Assembly: GCF_046545555.1 (NCBI RefSeq) | Contig: NZ_JBHZTH010000001.1 | Span: forward strand, 1,860,001-1,924,000 | Reading direction: 5' to 3' | DNA: 64,000 nucleotides | DNA from: Winogradskyella sp046545555 | GTDB lineage: Bacteria; Bacteroidota; Bacteroidia; Flavobacteriales; Flavobacteriaceae | In this document: positions 34,435 through 42,979 of the stretch, piece after piece | Numbering within the stretch: position 1 is the stretch's first letter | Layout of the letters: the number at the start of each line of letters is the position of its first letter | Made by a program: the position numbers and the translations under genes | Notes under the pieces: model-generated | What the model was told of the DNA's origin: nothing | The model's database searches: none | What the model saw: only the letters and a program-made list of their open reading frames with translations

Positions 34435-35328
34435 TTAAAAATACTTTTGCAAATTATCTTTAAAATATTTGGCACTAAAGGCAGCACTATTTATTGAGTT
34501 TTCTTTAAAATTTCCGCCTTGTTCAATATAAAAGTATTCAAGACCAGAATCTTTAGGCTTTGGCATTAGATTTACATAATCAATAGAACCATTACCCAAT
34601 TCAGTATAATCTCGAGATTCTTTATGCATGTCTTTAATGTGCCACATCACAAATCTTTCAGGATCTTTGGCAATTACCGCTACTGGTGTGGTTTTGGCTT
34701 CATGCATTATCCAATACATATCTAACTGTAATTTAACCAGATTAGCATCAGTTTCCTTACATATAATATCGTAACCCATAATTCCTTGTGAATCATCAAA
34801 TTCATATCCTTGATTATGGTATGCAAATCCCAATCCAGCTTGAGTAATTTTTTCACCTAAAAAGTTTAGTTTTTCACTTAGCTTCTTATAACCATCAGTA
34901 TTTCTATCCTCTGGTGCTATCCATGGCCACACAATATATTTGCTCTTCATAGCTAAAGCACCTTTAATAGTCTTATCAGCATATTTTGAAAGTTCTGCTA
35001 TGGGCTTATCAATAAAATTAGCAAATGGGTAATGACCACTGCTAACAGTAAGGTTAAGATCATCTAGCCTACTTTTAAACTCAGAAACTTTGAATCCATA
35101 GTAATTTCCATTTTTAGCACTAAATCCATAATGCTCAAAGTCTTCATACCCCATGCTTTTTAGGGCTTTTATAGTTGAAATAGGATCTTTAGCCATTTCA
35201 TCTCTAATTGAGTAAAGTTGGTAACCTAATTTAAATTTCGAAGAAGTTGAATTATGTAAACAAGAATAAGGTAACAAACTTAGGGTGCCAAGTGCAGCAC
35301 TTGCTTTTAAAAATTCGGAACGTTTCAT
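34435..35328 (-). CDS. Sugar-phosphate isomerase/epimerase-like TIM-barrel lipoprotein
   Basis: This 297-residue exported protein (lipobox-like Cys23, LPYSC) belongs to the xylose-isomerase-like TIM barrel (AP_endonuc_2) superfamily. KLGYQLYSIRDEMAKDPISTIKALKSMGYEDFEHYG, FAYHNQGYEF, LQLDMYWIMHEAKTTP and HIKDMHKESRDYTELGNGSIDY show the metal-ligand strands typical of sugar isomerases/epimerases. It ends about 285 nt before the DEAD-box start and probably is its own unit, preceded 37 nt upstream by the next gene. Substrate unknown. Confidence 0.82.
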   Translation of the reverse strand: MKRSEFLKASAALGTLSLLPYSCLHNSTSSKFKLGYQLYSIRDEMAKDPISTIKALKSMGYEDFEHYGFSAKNGNYYGFKVSEFKSRLDDLNLTVSSGHYPFANFIDKPIAELSKYADKTIKGALAMKSKYIVWPWIAPEDRNTDGYKKLSEKLNFLGEKITQAGLGFAYHNQGYEFDDSQGIMGYDIICKETDANLVKLQLDMYWIMHEAKTTPVAVIAKDPERFVMWHIKDMHKESRDYTELGNGSIDYVNLMPKPKDSGLEYFYIEQGGNFKENSINSAAFSAKYFKDNLQKYF

Positions 35329-35365
35329 AGCATTAATAGCTAGCTTTATCTAAAAGTAATAGATT

Positions 35366-35995
35366 TTATGCTTTATTCTTATTAATCTCATCTTGCAATT
35401 GACGTCTTACTTTTTGCTCTCGTTCTAAGGCTGTGCGTCTGTGATCTTCAAATTCAGTTTCTACTTCTTCTAGTTTAAGTTTTGCCTGACGTGTAGAGGA
35501 GTTACTTCCTTTAAACTTATAAATAAAGAATAATAAAAACGCTAATAAAGCAGCAACGATAGACCACATAATAACGTTGTAATTAGTTTTACTGGTTTGC
35601 ATACCTAATAAAGCCATATTGTTTTTTTCGTCATTAGTTGTATCTAAAGTACTTTGTGTATTGGTGAGTTTCGCTTTTAGTTCTTCAATTTGTTTGGCTT
35701 GGTTTTCTACTGTTTTTTTAGAATTAGCTAAAGAAGCATAAGTCGTTTTTAACGAATCTAGCACATGAGCTTTTAATGTTAAAAGCGATGAAAACTTTAC
35801 AGCTTCATATTTTTGACCATTGGTGCCTTTAAAATTTCCTGATTTTCTAAATATATATTCAAATTGATTATCTATTGTGCCACTATTAAGAGATAATTGA
35901 TCTTCTGCATCTGCTTTTTGGTTTTGCGCAGTTAGTGTTTGTAGACTTAAAAATGTAACTACAAGAATTACAGCGGCTTTGGATAAGAATTTCAT
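35366..35995 (-). CDS. Exported coiled-coil protein with one membrane helix
   Basis: This 209-residue protein has a signal peptide (residues 1-24, ending LTAQ), a coiled coil (about 80-125, ANSKKTVENQAKQIEELKAKL), a membrane helix (about 137-157) and a charged C-terminal coil (about 165-209). It has no methyltransferase motifs, though I recall relatives carrying a tRNA methyltransferase label in databases that looks unsupported. It precedes the TIM-barrel lipoprotein by 37 nt. Topology suggests an inner-membrane protein with coils on both sides. Function unknown. Confidence 0.65.
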   Translation of the reverse strand: MKFLSKAAVILVVTFLSLQTLTAQNQKADAEDQLSLNSGTIDNQFEYIFRKSGNFKGTNGQKYEAVKFSSLLTLKAHVLDSLKTTYASLANSKKTVENQAKQIEELKAKLTNTQSTLDTTNDEKNNMALLGMQTSKTNYNVIMWSIVAALLAFLLFFIYKFKGSNSSTRQAKLKLEEVETEFEDHRRTALEREQKVRRQLQDEINKNKA

Positions 35996-36065
35996 TTAAG
36001 ATATACTTTTGGTTTGGTTATTATAATTACTGCCAAGATAAGAATTATTAATAAATTTCTAAGCA

Positions 36066-36093
36066 AATAGCCTCTAGATTACCAGAGGCTATT
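36066..36093 (-). terminator. Weak hairpin after beta-propeller gene pair
   Basis: AATAGCCTCT pairs with AGAGGCTATT around an 8-nt loop downstream of the gene ending at 36117. It lacks a proper T-run, so termination is only probable. Confidence 0.5.
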
Positions 36094-36116
36094 CTATATA
36101 CGCAAGTAATAATATT

Positions 36117-36857
36117 TTAGATGTTTATGGTGCTAAGTAGATTTATGTTGGTTATGTCATTACTATCTAAACTGTATTGATATAAGCCACTATCGCCAAT
36201 TAACACTAAGTTTCCGTTGTTAATAATAACATCAAAACTGTCTACATCTATAGCTGTTACTAATTCAGAATTTTCAGGATTTGAAATATCAAATACTTTT
36301 ACCTCGTCATCACAGACAAATAAGTAATTACCATAAAGTCCTAAGCCAATAGGACGTATTAAATTTCTAGAAGATACTTGTATCGGTGTTGTTACATCTG
36401 TGACGTCATAAATCTCTAACACATTAATGTTTGTGCCACAACCTATATTGGTGTGCAAAGTGACAAATGCATGCGTGTCATTAGCTACAACTGGGTCACA
36501 AGCTGTAAAATGTTGGACGTCTGAGGCATAAGTTGGTTCTTCGGGATTATCTATATTATAAATAAACATACCATTTCTAGATCCTATATATAGGTAGTTT
36601 TTATAATTGAAAAGTGTCTCTATATTGAAGCCAATAGGCACGGTATTTACTTGTACAGGTTCTTCCGTATCTATAATACTAAATACATTTAGATTGGTGT
36701 CGTCTACTACGTATAGATAGTCTAAGTAAAGAGCAAATCTTGCTAGAGAGCCACCAAGACCTGTTCCGTCCGAAGCTGACGTGTTAGCAGAATCACTATC
36801 AGCATCGCATGCTAATAGTATTATTGTAACAATTAATATTGTATATATTTTTTTCAT
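36117..36857 (-). CDS. LVIVD-repeat beta-propeller lipoprotein
   Basis: This 246-residue lipoprotein (lipobox Cys17, ILLAC) has repeats of the LVIVD type (LYVVDDTNLNVFSIIDTEEPVQVN, LYIGSRNGMFIYNIDNPEEPTYAS, LEIYDVTDVTTPIQVSS, VKVFDISNPENSEL), each containing the Asp-x-Ser/Asn-Pro turn. It should form a beta-propeller at the cell surface or periplasm. It overlaps its upstream partner (36857-37375) by 1 nt and shares its repeat style, suggesting one functional unit. Ligand unknown. Confidence 0.8.
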   Translation of the reverse strand: MKKIYTILIVTIILLACDADSDSANTSASDGTGLGGSLARFALYLDYLYVVDDTNLNVFSIIDTEEPVQVNTVPIGFNIETLFNYKNYLYIGSRNGMFIYNIDNPEEPTYASDVQHFTACDPVVANDTHAFVTLHTNIGCGTNINVLEIYDVTDVTTPIQVSSRNLIRPIGLGLYGNYLFVCDDEVKVFDISNPENSELVTAIDVDSFDVIINNGNLVLIGDSGLYQYSLDSNDITNINLLSTINI

Positions 36858-37375
36858 TACTCGTTGTTTGTTAGTTGCCAGTCGATTATTATTTCATTTT
36901 CTTCTATTGCATAGTAGATTTCGCCTTCTGGTGACCATATTTGCGGAAATACATTTTCTAGCCGTTTGGTAATATTAAGCGCTCCTATAGATTGATCTAT
37001 TGTAAATGCTAGTAAGTCTGTTGCATTATTTACATAAAAAACATCTCCTTTGATACTTAGGTCAGAAGCTCCTAAGACATTAATAAAACCAACATTTATT
37101 GGGTTAGAAGGATTAGTGTTATTTATTATGTAGAACCCTTTGTTAACTTCGTTTATAAAAATGTAATCGTCCTTGACATAAATTTTCCCTGTATTTTCAA
37201 TAGGTCTTGAGTTGGTGTCTAGTGTTGTTGTGGTTTCAAAGTTAGAGCGTTGCATTATAACAGGCTCATATATTGAGAATTGACCAATATCATCGCCACC
37301 ACTTGTGCCCCAACCAATGCAACTCTGCAATAGAAAGGTCACTATTAGTGTAAGTAATAGAAAAGATTTTTTCAT
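36857..37375 (-). CDS. LVIVD-like lipoprotein, partner of preceding gene
   Basis: This 172-residue lipoprotein (lipobox Cys19, LLQSC) has propeller-like blades (GKIYVKDDYIFINEVNKGFYIINNTNPSNPINVGF, LSIKGDVFYVNNATDLLAFTID) but only about two, too few for a closed propeller by itself. It overlaps the next gene by 1 nt and probably acts with it. A frameshift splitting one ancestral gene is unlikely since each product has its own signal and lipobox. Function unknown. Confidence 0.7.
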   Translation of the reverse strand: MKKSFLLLTLIVTFLLQSCIGWGTSGGDDIGQFSIYEPVIMQRSNFETTTTLDTNSRPIENTGKIYVKDDYIFINEVNKGFYIINNTNPSNPINVGFINVLGASDLSIKGDVFYVNNATDLLAFTIDQSIGALNITKRLENVFPQIWSPEGEIYYAIEENEIIIDWQLTNNE

Positions 37376-37434
37376 GATTGATTAGATAAGTTTTTATTTA
37401 GATGACATAACTGTAAAATGGTTGCGTCTTAAAC

Positions 37435-37466
37435 AAAAAAATCTTGCCTATTGGCAAGATTTTTCA
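37435..37466 (-). terminator. Terminator after gap
   Basis: ATCTTGCC and GGCAAGAT form a perfect stem with a 4-nt loop and flanking A/T runs, immediately after the GAPDH stop on the minus strand. Confidence 0.88.
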
Positions 37467-37485
37467 CTTTTCTTCTTCAAGAATT

Positions 37486-38934
37486 CTAATAGTAAGCATA
37501 GCGTCTTACATTAGATATATATTTTGCTAAACGAATAACCTGATGACTATAACCATATTCATTATCATACCAGATGTACAAAATGGCATTCTTACCGTCT
37601 TTTCGGACAATTGTTGCTTTGCTATCGTAAATCGATGGTGCCGAACTACCGACAATATCACTTGACACTAATTCATCACTCATTTCGTATTTAATCTGCT
37701 CTACCAAATTACCTTCTAAAGCATATTTCTTCATTATTGTATTTATGCTTTCAACAGACGTTTTACTTTTTAATTCTAAGTTTAGAATAGCTAAAGAACC
37801 GTTTGGTACAGGAACTCTAATTGCATTAGAAGTTAGTTTTCCTTCAAATGATGGTAATGCTTTACTGACAGCTTTCCCAGCGCCAGTTTCGGTAATTACC
37901 ATATTAAGTGCTGCAGCACGACCTCTTCTGTATTTGCCATGAAAGTTATCTACTAAATTTTGATCATTAGTATACGCATGAATAGTTTCTAAATGACCAG
38001 ACTTTACACCAAAAGAATCTTCAATAGCTTTTAAAACAGGAGTTATTGCATTTGTAGTACAAGAAGCGGCGGAGAAAATATCGACTTTATTTGGGTTATG
38101 CTCCAAATGGTTAACGCCATGAACAATATTTGGTATGCCTTTACCAGGAGCAGTTAATAAAACTTTACTTGCGCCTTTAGATTTTAAATGTCTAGCTAAA
38201 GCTTGGTCATCTCTAAACGCACCTGTATTATCGATAATTAGTGCATTGTTGATACCATGCTTTGTATAATCAATATCTTCTGGCCCTTTTGCTGATATTA
38301 CTTTGACTGTTGTACCATTTATTATTAAGGCACTGTTTTTTGAATCAATACTTACCATACCCGAAAAATCACCGTGTACAGAATCGTTTCTTAATAACGA
38401 TGCTCTTTTTTCTAAAACCGTTGCGTTAATTTCGCCACGTGTAACAATGGCTCTTAACCGCAATTGATTTCCTTTACCAGTTCGTGTCATTAACTCACGA
38501 GCAACTAGTCTTCCAATTCGACCAAAACCATAAAGAACAACATCCTTAGGTTCTATATTTTTAGTTTTTTTAGCCTCACCTAGTTTAGCAGCAACAAAAG
38601 CAGTCGCATTTGCATATTTTTGATCTTCTAAATGAAATTCATAAGTAAGTTTACCGATGTCTAATTTTGCTGGTGGTAGATTGAGTGCTTTAATTGCTTG
38701 TGCAATTTCAACAGAGTCGAAAATCGAAATTGGTTTCTGAACAAATTCACCTGCATACTCATGCAAGTTTAAAATTTCGCTCACTTTTCTGTCAATTAAT
38801 TGATTTCTGAATAGTACGAGCTCTATAGAATTATCGTACCATAAATCACTAACAGTTTTAATGAATTCGACCGTTGCTCTGCGACGATCTGCTTGAAACG
38901 CTAACTCTTTTTCGTAAGTGTCGTTAAAACCCAT
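37486..38934 (-). CDS. gap: Glyceraldehyde-3-phosphate dehydrogenase, long form
   Basis: This 482-residue enzyme interconverts glyceraldehyde-3-phosphate and 1,3-bisphosphoglycerate. The Rossmann motif GFGRIGR lies at residues 136-142 and the catalytic Cys292 in SAASCTTNAITP, with HAYTNDQ following. About 130 residues precede the usual start of the GAPDH fold, a helical, charged extension that is characteristic of a long GAPDH class. The extension is in good frame with a plausible start (MGFNDTYEKE), so it is real rather than a fusion artefact. A TATTTTTG element lies at 38967-38974 (minus strand). The direction (glycolytic or gluconeogenic) cannot be told from sequence. Confidence 0.92.
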   Translation of the reverse strand: MGFNDTYEKELAFQADRRRATVEFIKTVSDLWYDNSIELVLFRNQLIDRKVSEILNLHEYAGEFVQKPISIFDSVEIAQAIKALNLPPAKLDIGKLTYEFHLEDQKYANATAFVAAKLGEAKKTKNIEPKDVVLYGFGRIGRLVARELMTRTGKGNQLRLRAIVTRGEINATVLEKRASLLRNDSVHGDFSGMVSIDSKNSALIINGTTVKVISAKGPEDIDYTKHGINNALIIDNTGAFRDDQALARHLKSKGASKVLLTAPGKGIPNIVHGVNHLEHNPNKVDIFSAASCTTNAITPVLKAIEDSFGVKSGHLETIHAYTNDQNLVDNFHGKYRRGRAAALNMVITETGAGKAVSKALPSFEGKLTSNAIRVPVPNGSLAILNLELKSKTSVESINTIMKKYALEGNLVEQIKYEMSDELVSSDIVGSSAPSIYDSKATIVRKDGKNAILYIWYDNEYGYSHQVIRLAKYISNVRRYAYY

Positions 38935-38966
38935 TTTATTTTGATTTAGTTATGTTGAATTTGGCG

Positions 38967-38974
38967 CAAAAATA
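38967..38974 (-). promoter_or_regulatory. -7 element of gap promoter
   Basis: The minus strand reads TATTTTTG, placing the transcript start near 38960 and a leader of about 26 nt. Confidence 0.5.
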
Positions 38975-39009
38975 CATATTTCAAACGTTTTCGTAACACT
39001 TTTCATCGA

Positions 39010-39047
39010 AAATAAAAACCCTTCAAAGAATTTATCCTTGAAGGGTT
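39010..39047 (-). terminator. Terminator after degP/htrA
   Basis: On the minus strand AACCCTTCAA pairs with TTGAAGGGTT around an 11-nt loop, followed by TTTTTATTTT, just past the protease stop. Confidence 0.88.
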
Positions 39048-39070
39048 ATTTTATTTAATTTAGAGTGACA

Positions 39071-40483
39071 TTATCTAAAGTTATAGACAACTTTTTCACC
39101 TTCTTTATTAATCACTTCAATTTGTAGTGCTTTTCTATAATCTAGATTTTTCATGACGCTCATTGCATCATCAACTGAGTAAAGTTTTTTGCCATTAATA
39201 CTTGTTATTATACTTCCTTCTTCAACCCCGTTTTTTCTCCAATACGATTCGTAATTACTATCACTTAGGCTAGTTATCTTTAAACCATAGTCAATTTTAA
39301 ATTCTTTTAAATCAGCTAGTGTTGGATTTTTCACAATACCTATTGTAGGAAGTTTAAACATTGTATTCTTTAATAAAGTTACAGGTAAAATTTCTTCATC
39401 ACCATCTCTTATTAATGTTACTTTTACTATATCATCAGGACTTTTAGTTTTTAAGTATCCAGCCAAATCTGAAAACTTATTAATCTCAACATCGTCGATT
39501 TTTTTAATAATATCGCCACTTTTAATACCTGCTTTTTCTGCGCCAGTATCTTCAGTGACGTCACTAACAAAAAAGCCTTCGGTTATGTCTGTTCCTAATT
39601 CTTCGGCATATCTGCTATTTAATGCACCACCAACAACACCCAGAATTCCGTTTTGAACATTACCATATTCCATAATATCGTTAACAATTTTACGAGCAAT
39701 ATTACTTGGTACGGCAAATGAATAACCTATATAAGATCCTGTACGAGAAGATATTGCAGTGTTGATACCTATTAAATCACCGTTTGTATTTACTAAAGCA
39801 CCACCAGAATTTCCTGGGTTAACGGCAGCATCTGTCTGTAGAAACGATTGCGTATTTTGTCCGCTTAAATCTCTAGATTTAGCACTAATTATACCAGCTG
39901 TAACGGTAGAGTTTAAGTTAAATGGATTACCAACTGCAAGCACCCATTCGCCAATTTTAGCTTCATCAGAATCTCCAAAAGCCATAAATGGAAGATCTTC
40001 TTCAGGCTCAATTTTTAATAAGGCTATATCAGTAGCTTCATCGGTGCCAATAAGTTCTGCTAGATAAGATTTATTGTTATTTAATGTAATGCTTATTTTA
40101 TCTGCACTTTTAATAACATGGTTATTAGTTACAATATATCCTGTTGGCGAAATAATTACTCCACTACCTGTACCCACTTGAGGTTGTTGAGAGCTACGAC
40201 CAAAAATATAGTCTTGCATCGTCATACTTTTAGATACATTTGCTGTATTTTTTACGTGGACTACAGCATCTATAGATTTTTCGGCAGCCTCAACAAAATT
40301 TGGTGCTATTACGGAGGCATTGTTTAGTGTATTTGTATTATTTGTTGGTACGTAAATTGGTAAATTAGAAATTTGTTCTGTACCCAATTGTTCTTTGTCT
40401 TCTTCAACAAAAACTTTATATCCGCTTAAGGCTAAAATACCGCCTAATGCAGAAACAAATACTAGTGTTAAGATCTTCTTCAT
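39071..40483 (-). CDS. degP: DegP/HtrA-family periplasmic serine protease
   Basis: This 470-residue protease degrades misfolded envelope proteins. It has an N-terminal membrane/signal segment (residues 5-25), a trypsin-like domain with catalytic His122 (TNNHV), Asp152 (TDIAL) and Ser226 (GNSGGAL), and two PDZ domains (about 275-370 and 385-465; GFFVSDVTEDTGAEKAGIKSGDIIKKID is PDZ1). The triad is intact. Envelope proteases of this class are commonly stress induced; the region upstream shows no clear promoter. Confidence 0.93.
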   Translation of the reverse strand: MKKILTLVFVSALGGILALSGYKVFVEEDKEQLGTEQISNLPIYVPTNNTNTLNNASVIAPNFVEAAEKSIDAVVHVKNTANVSKSMTMQDYIFGRSSQQPQVGTGSGVIISPTGYIVTNNHVIKSADKISITLNNNKSYLAELIGTDEATDIALLKIEPEEDLPFMAFGDSDEAKIGEWVLAVGNPFNLNSTVTAGIISAKSRDLSGQNTQSFLQTDAAVNPGNSGGALVNTNGDLIGINTAISSRTGSYIGYSFAVPSNIARKIVNDIMEYGNVQNGILGVVGGALNSRYAEELGTDITEGFFVSDVTEDTGAEKAGIKSGDIIKKIDDVEINKFSDLAGYLKTKSPDDIVKVTLIRDGDEEILPVTLLKNTMFKLPTIGIVKNPTLADLKEFKIDYGLKITSLSDSNYESYWRKNGVEEGSIITSINGKKLYSVDDAMSVMKNLDYRKALQIEVINKEGEKVVYNFR

Positions 40484-40617
40484 AATAATTTAGATTTAAG
40501 TTTAACTTCAGTAACGAATAAAATTAGATATTTATTGAATTTCTTTTTCAATTTTAACGACTATTTAACTACAACTTTAACTACGTGTTAACACCTAGAA
40601 TTAATTGCTAATATTCT

Positions 40618-40625
40618 TATATTTG
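40618..40625 (+). promoter_or_regulatory. -7 element of dapF operon promoter
   Basis: TATATTTG lies 9 nt upstream of the dapF ATG, giving a very short or absent leader. No good -33 TTG is seen. Confidence 0.5.
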
Positions 40626-40634
40626 TCTGTAATT

Positions 40635-41414
40635 ATGACAATGACATTTTATAAATATCAAGGCACAGGTAACGATTTTATTATTGTTGATAATCGTTTG
40701 CAATTAATAGACAAAAATGATACCAAAAGAATAGCTGAATTATGTGACCGACGTTTTGGCATTGGTGCAGATGGTTTCATACTTCTAGAGAACGACACAT
40801 CTTCAGATTTTAAAATGGTTTATTATAATGCCGATGGTAATGAAAGTAGTATGTGTGGTAATGGAGGGCGTTGTATTACGGCCTTTGCTAAATACCTTGA
40901 TATTATAAAAGATACTGCAATATTTAATGCTATCGATGGACTTCATAATGTGAAAATTGAAAAGGGTATTGTCCATCTCAAAATGCAAAATGTTGATGAT
41001 GTTGAGACGCATCAAGATCATTTATTTTTAGACACAGGTTCTCCGCATCATGTCCAATTAGTGTCAATTCTATCTAAGTTTGATGTGAAATCAATTGGAT
41101 CTAAAATTAGATATGACGAACCATACGGTGAAGCTGGTAGTAATATCAATTTTGTGGAAAAAATTTCTGAGAGTAATTTTGCTGTTAGAACTTATGAACG
41201 TGGAGTAGAGGATGAGACACTATCTTGCGGTACAGGTGTTACGGCAGTAGCTTTAGCAATGCATTACAGTGGTAAAACAATGGCTAATGAGGTGACATTA
41301 GACACGCTTGGAGGAAAGCTTAATGTTTCTTTTGAAAACACTAAAAATGGATATGAAGATATTTGGCTCATTGGTCCTGCGGAGTTAGTATTTAAAGGAG
41401 AATTGGAATGGTAA
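40635..41414 (+). CDS. dapF: Diaminopimelate epimerase
   Basis: This 259-residue enzyme converts LL- to meso-diaminopimelate for lysine and peptidoglycan. Both catalytic cysteines are present: in MCGNGGR (about residue 74) and in SCGTGVTA (about 198), with YKYQGTGNDFI at the N-terminus. I set the start at 40635 (MTMTFYKYQ); an upstream in-frame codon at 40605 runs through the TATATTTG promoter and is unlikely. The second Met, two codons in, is also possible. It overlaps the GNAT gene by 7 nt and opens a cell-wall-themed operon. Confidence 0.94.
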   Translation: MTMTFYKYQGTGNDFIIVDNRLQLIDKNDTKRIAELCDRRFGIGADGFILLENDTSSDFKMVYYNADGNESSMCGNGGRCITAFAKYLDIIKDTAIFNAIDGLHNVKIEKGIVHLKMQNVDDVETHQDHLFLDTGSPHHVQLVSILSKFDVKSIGSKIRYDEPYGEAGSNINFVEKISESNFAVRTYERGVEDETLSCGTGVTAVALAMHYSGKTMANEVTLDTLGGKLNVSFENTKNGYEDIWLIGPAELVFKGELEW

Positions 41415-41932
41415 ATTTGCAAGGTGATCATATTTATTTAAGGGCTTTAGAGCCCGATGATTTAGAGTTTATTTATGCTATAGAAAATGATACATCACTC
41501 TGGGAACTAAGTGATACGCAGACACCATATTCGAGATTTTTAATAAAACAATATTTAGATAACTCCCATCAAGATATTTTTGAAGCAAAACAGCTACGAT
41601 TAGTTATTTGTAATAAAAATGACAAGAGTATTGGTCTTATTGATGTTTTTGATTTTAATGTAAAGAATAGACGAGCTGGTGTTGGGATTTTAATTCAAAA
41701 AGATTCAGACAGGTTTAAAGGTTATGGGAAAGAGGCTTTAGAACTTTTGATTAATTATTGCTTTAAAACACTTCATTTACATCAGGTATATGCTAATATT
41801 GGAGAAAAAAATAAAGCAAGTTTAGAGCTTTTTGAGGGTAACGGTTTCAAAAAAATAGGAATAAAAAAGGATTGGAGTTTCGATGGAGAAGGATTTCAAA
41901 ACGAATATTTACTACAACGTATAAAGGACTAG
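41408..41932 (+). CDS. GNAT-family N-acetyltransferase (RimJ/RimL-like)
   Basis: This 174-residue GNAT enzyme shows IYLRALEPDDLEFIYAIEND at the N-terminus, the acetyl-CoA-binding motif in GVGILIQKDSDRFKGYGKEALELLINYCF, and the C-terminal KKIGIKKDWSFDGEGFQNEYLLQR of the RimJ/SpeG-like subgroup. It overlaps dapF by 7 nt and precedes mltG by 3 nt, so is translationally coupled with both. Context hints at a cell-wall or amino-sugar substrate; this is inference. Confidence 0.82.
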   Translation: MVNLQGDHIYLRALEPDDLEFIYAIENDTSLWELSDTQTPYSRFLIKQYLDNSHQDIFEAKQLRLVICNKNDKSIGLIDVFDFNVKNRRAGVGILIQKDSDRFKGYGKEALELLINYCFKTLHLHQVYANIGEKNKASLELFEGNGFKKIGIKKDWSFDGEGFQNEYLLQRIKD

Positions 41933-41935
41933 CTT

Positions 41936-42979
41936 ATGTATATAAAAAAAATTCTTTGGGCAATAGCCCTTATTGGTCTTGTTATCTTTGGGATTATAGC
42001 CTACTACATTTATGGTGCTATGTTTCAACCCAATACCGCATTTAGTAACGATACTGCGCATATATATGTGCAATCAAATGCGAATTATGATGATGTAAGG
42101 AAGCAGTTAGAGCCGCTTTTAGATGACATTAATTCGTTCGATGCTCTGGCAAGCCAGAAAAAGTATACAAGTAATATAAAGGCAGGCCGTTTTGCTATCT
42201 CAAAGGGAATGAATAATAACGACATTATTAATTCTATAAGAAGTAAAAACTTACCAATTAAAATTTCTTTTAATAATCAGAATAGTTTAGCTGATTTAGC
42301 AGGAAGAATAAGTACTCAAATTGAAGCAGATAGCGTTGCTTTACATGCTGCCATGACAAACGCAGCGTTTTTAAGAAAAAATAAATTTACGGAGGCTACA
42401 GCTTTAGGTATGTACCTTCCTAATAGTTATGAGTTTTTTTGGAACACATCTGCTGAAGGATTTAGAGATAAAATGTTAAAAGAATATAATCGGTTTTGGA
42501 CAGAGGCTCGCAGAATTAAAGCAAAAAAGTTAAAGCTCACACCAAATGAGGTTATGACTTTGGCTTCTATAGTTTATGAGGAATCTAAACAAAAAGAAGA
42601 ACAACCAATAGTAGCAGGATTATATTTAAATAGATTGCGAATAGGTATGCCATTGCAAGCGGATCCCACTTTAAAATTTGCAGCTTACCAATTACCAAAG
42701 TATAAAAACACTATCATTAGACGTGTTTTGAATATACATATGGAAATAGAATCTCCATACAACACTTATAAAAACTTAGGTTTACCGCCAGGATTAATTG
42801 CTATGCCAGATCTTTCTGCTATCAACGCAGTACTAGATTATGAACGTCATAAATACCTTTATATGGTTGCAGACGCAAAGCGCATTGGTTACCACAAGTT
42901 TGCTAAAACGCTCGCACAACACAATGCTAATGCGAGATCATATCACAGCTATTTGTCGTCTCAAGGTATTAATCAATAA
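41936..42979 (+). CDS. mltG: Endolytic murein transglycosylase MltG
   Basis: This 347-residue inner-membrane enzyme cleaves nascent glycan strands, probably setting their length. It has an N-terminal membrane helix (residues 4-26), a LysM-like region (about 45-100) and the YceG catalytic domain with TLASIVYEESKQKEEQPIVAGLYLNRL, where the Glu in EES is the expected catalytic acid, and MPLQADPTLKFA. It follows the GNAT gene by 3 nt and is followed directly by the DUF2279 gene. Confidence 0.93.
   Translation: MYIKKILWAIALIGLVIFGIIAYYIYGAMFQPNTAFSNDTAHIYVQSNANYDDVRKQLEPLLDDINSFDALASQKKYTSNIKAGRFAISKGMNNNDIINSIRSKNLPIKISFNNQNSLADLAGRISTQIEADSVALHAAMTNAAFLRKNKFTEATALGMYLPNSYEFFWNTSAEGFRDKMLKEYNRFWTEARRIKAKKLKLTPNEVMTLASIVYEESKQKEEQPIVAGLYLNRLRIGMPLQADPTLKFAAYQLPKYKNTIIRRVLNIHMEIESPYNTYKNLGLPPGLIAMPDLSAINAVLDYERHKYLYMVADAKRIGYHKFAKTLAQHNANARSYHSYLSSQGINQ

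Noticed and set aside
35366..35995. tRNA methyltransferase annotation
   Set aside because: The protein has a signal peptide, coiled coils and a membrane helix but no SAM-binding or SPOUT motif.
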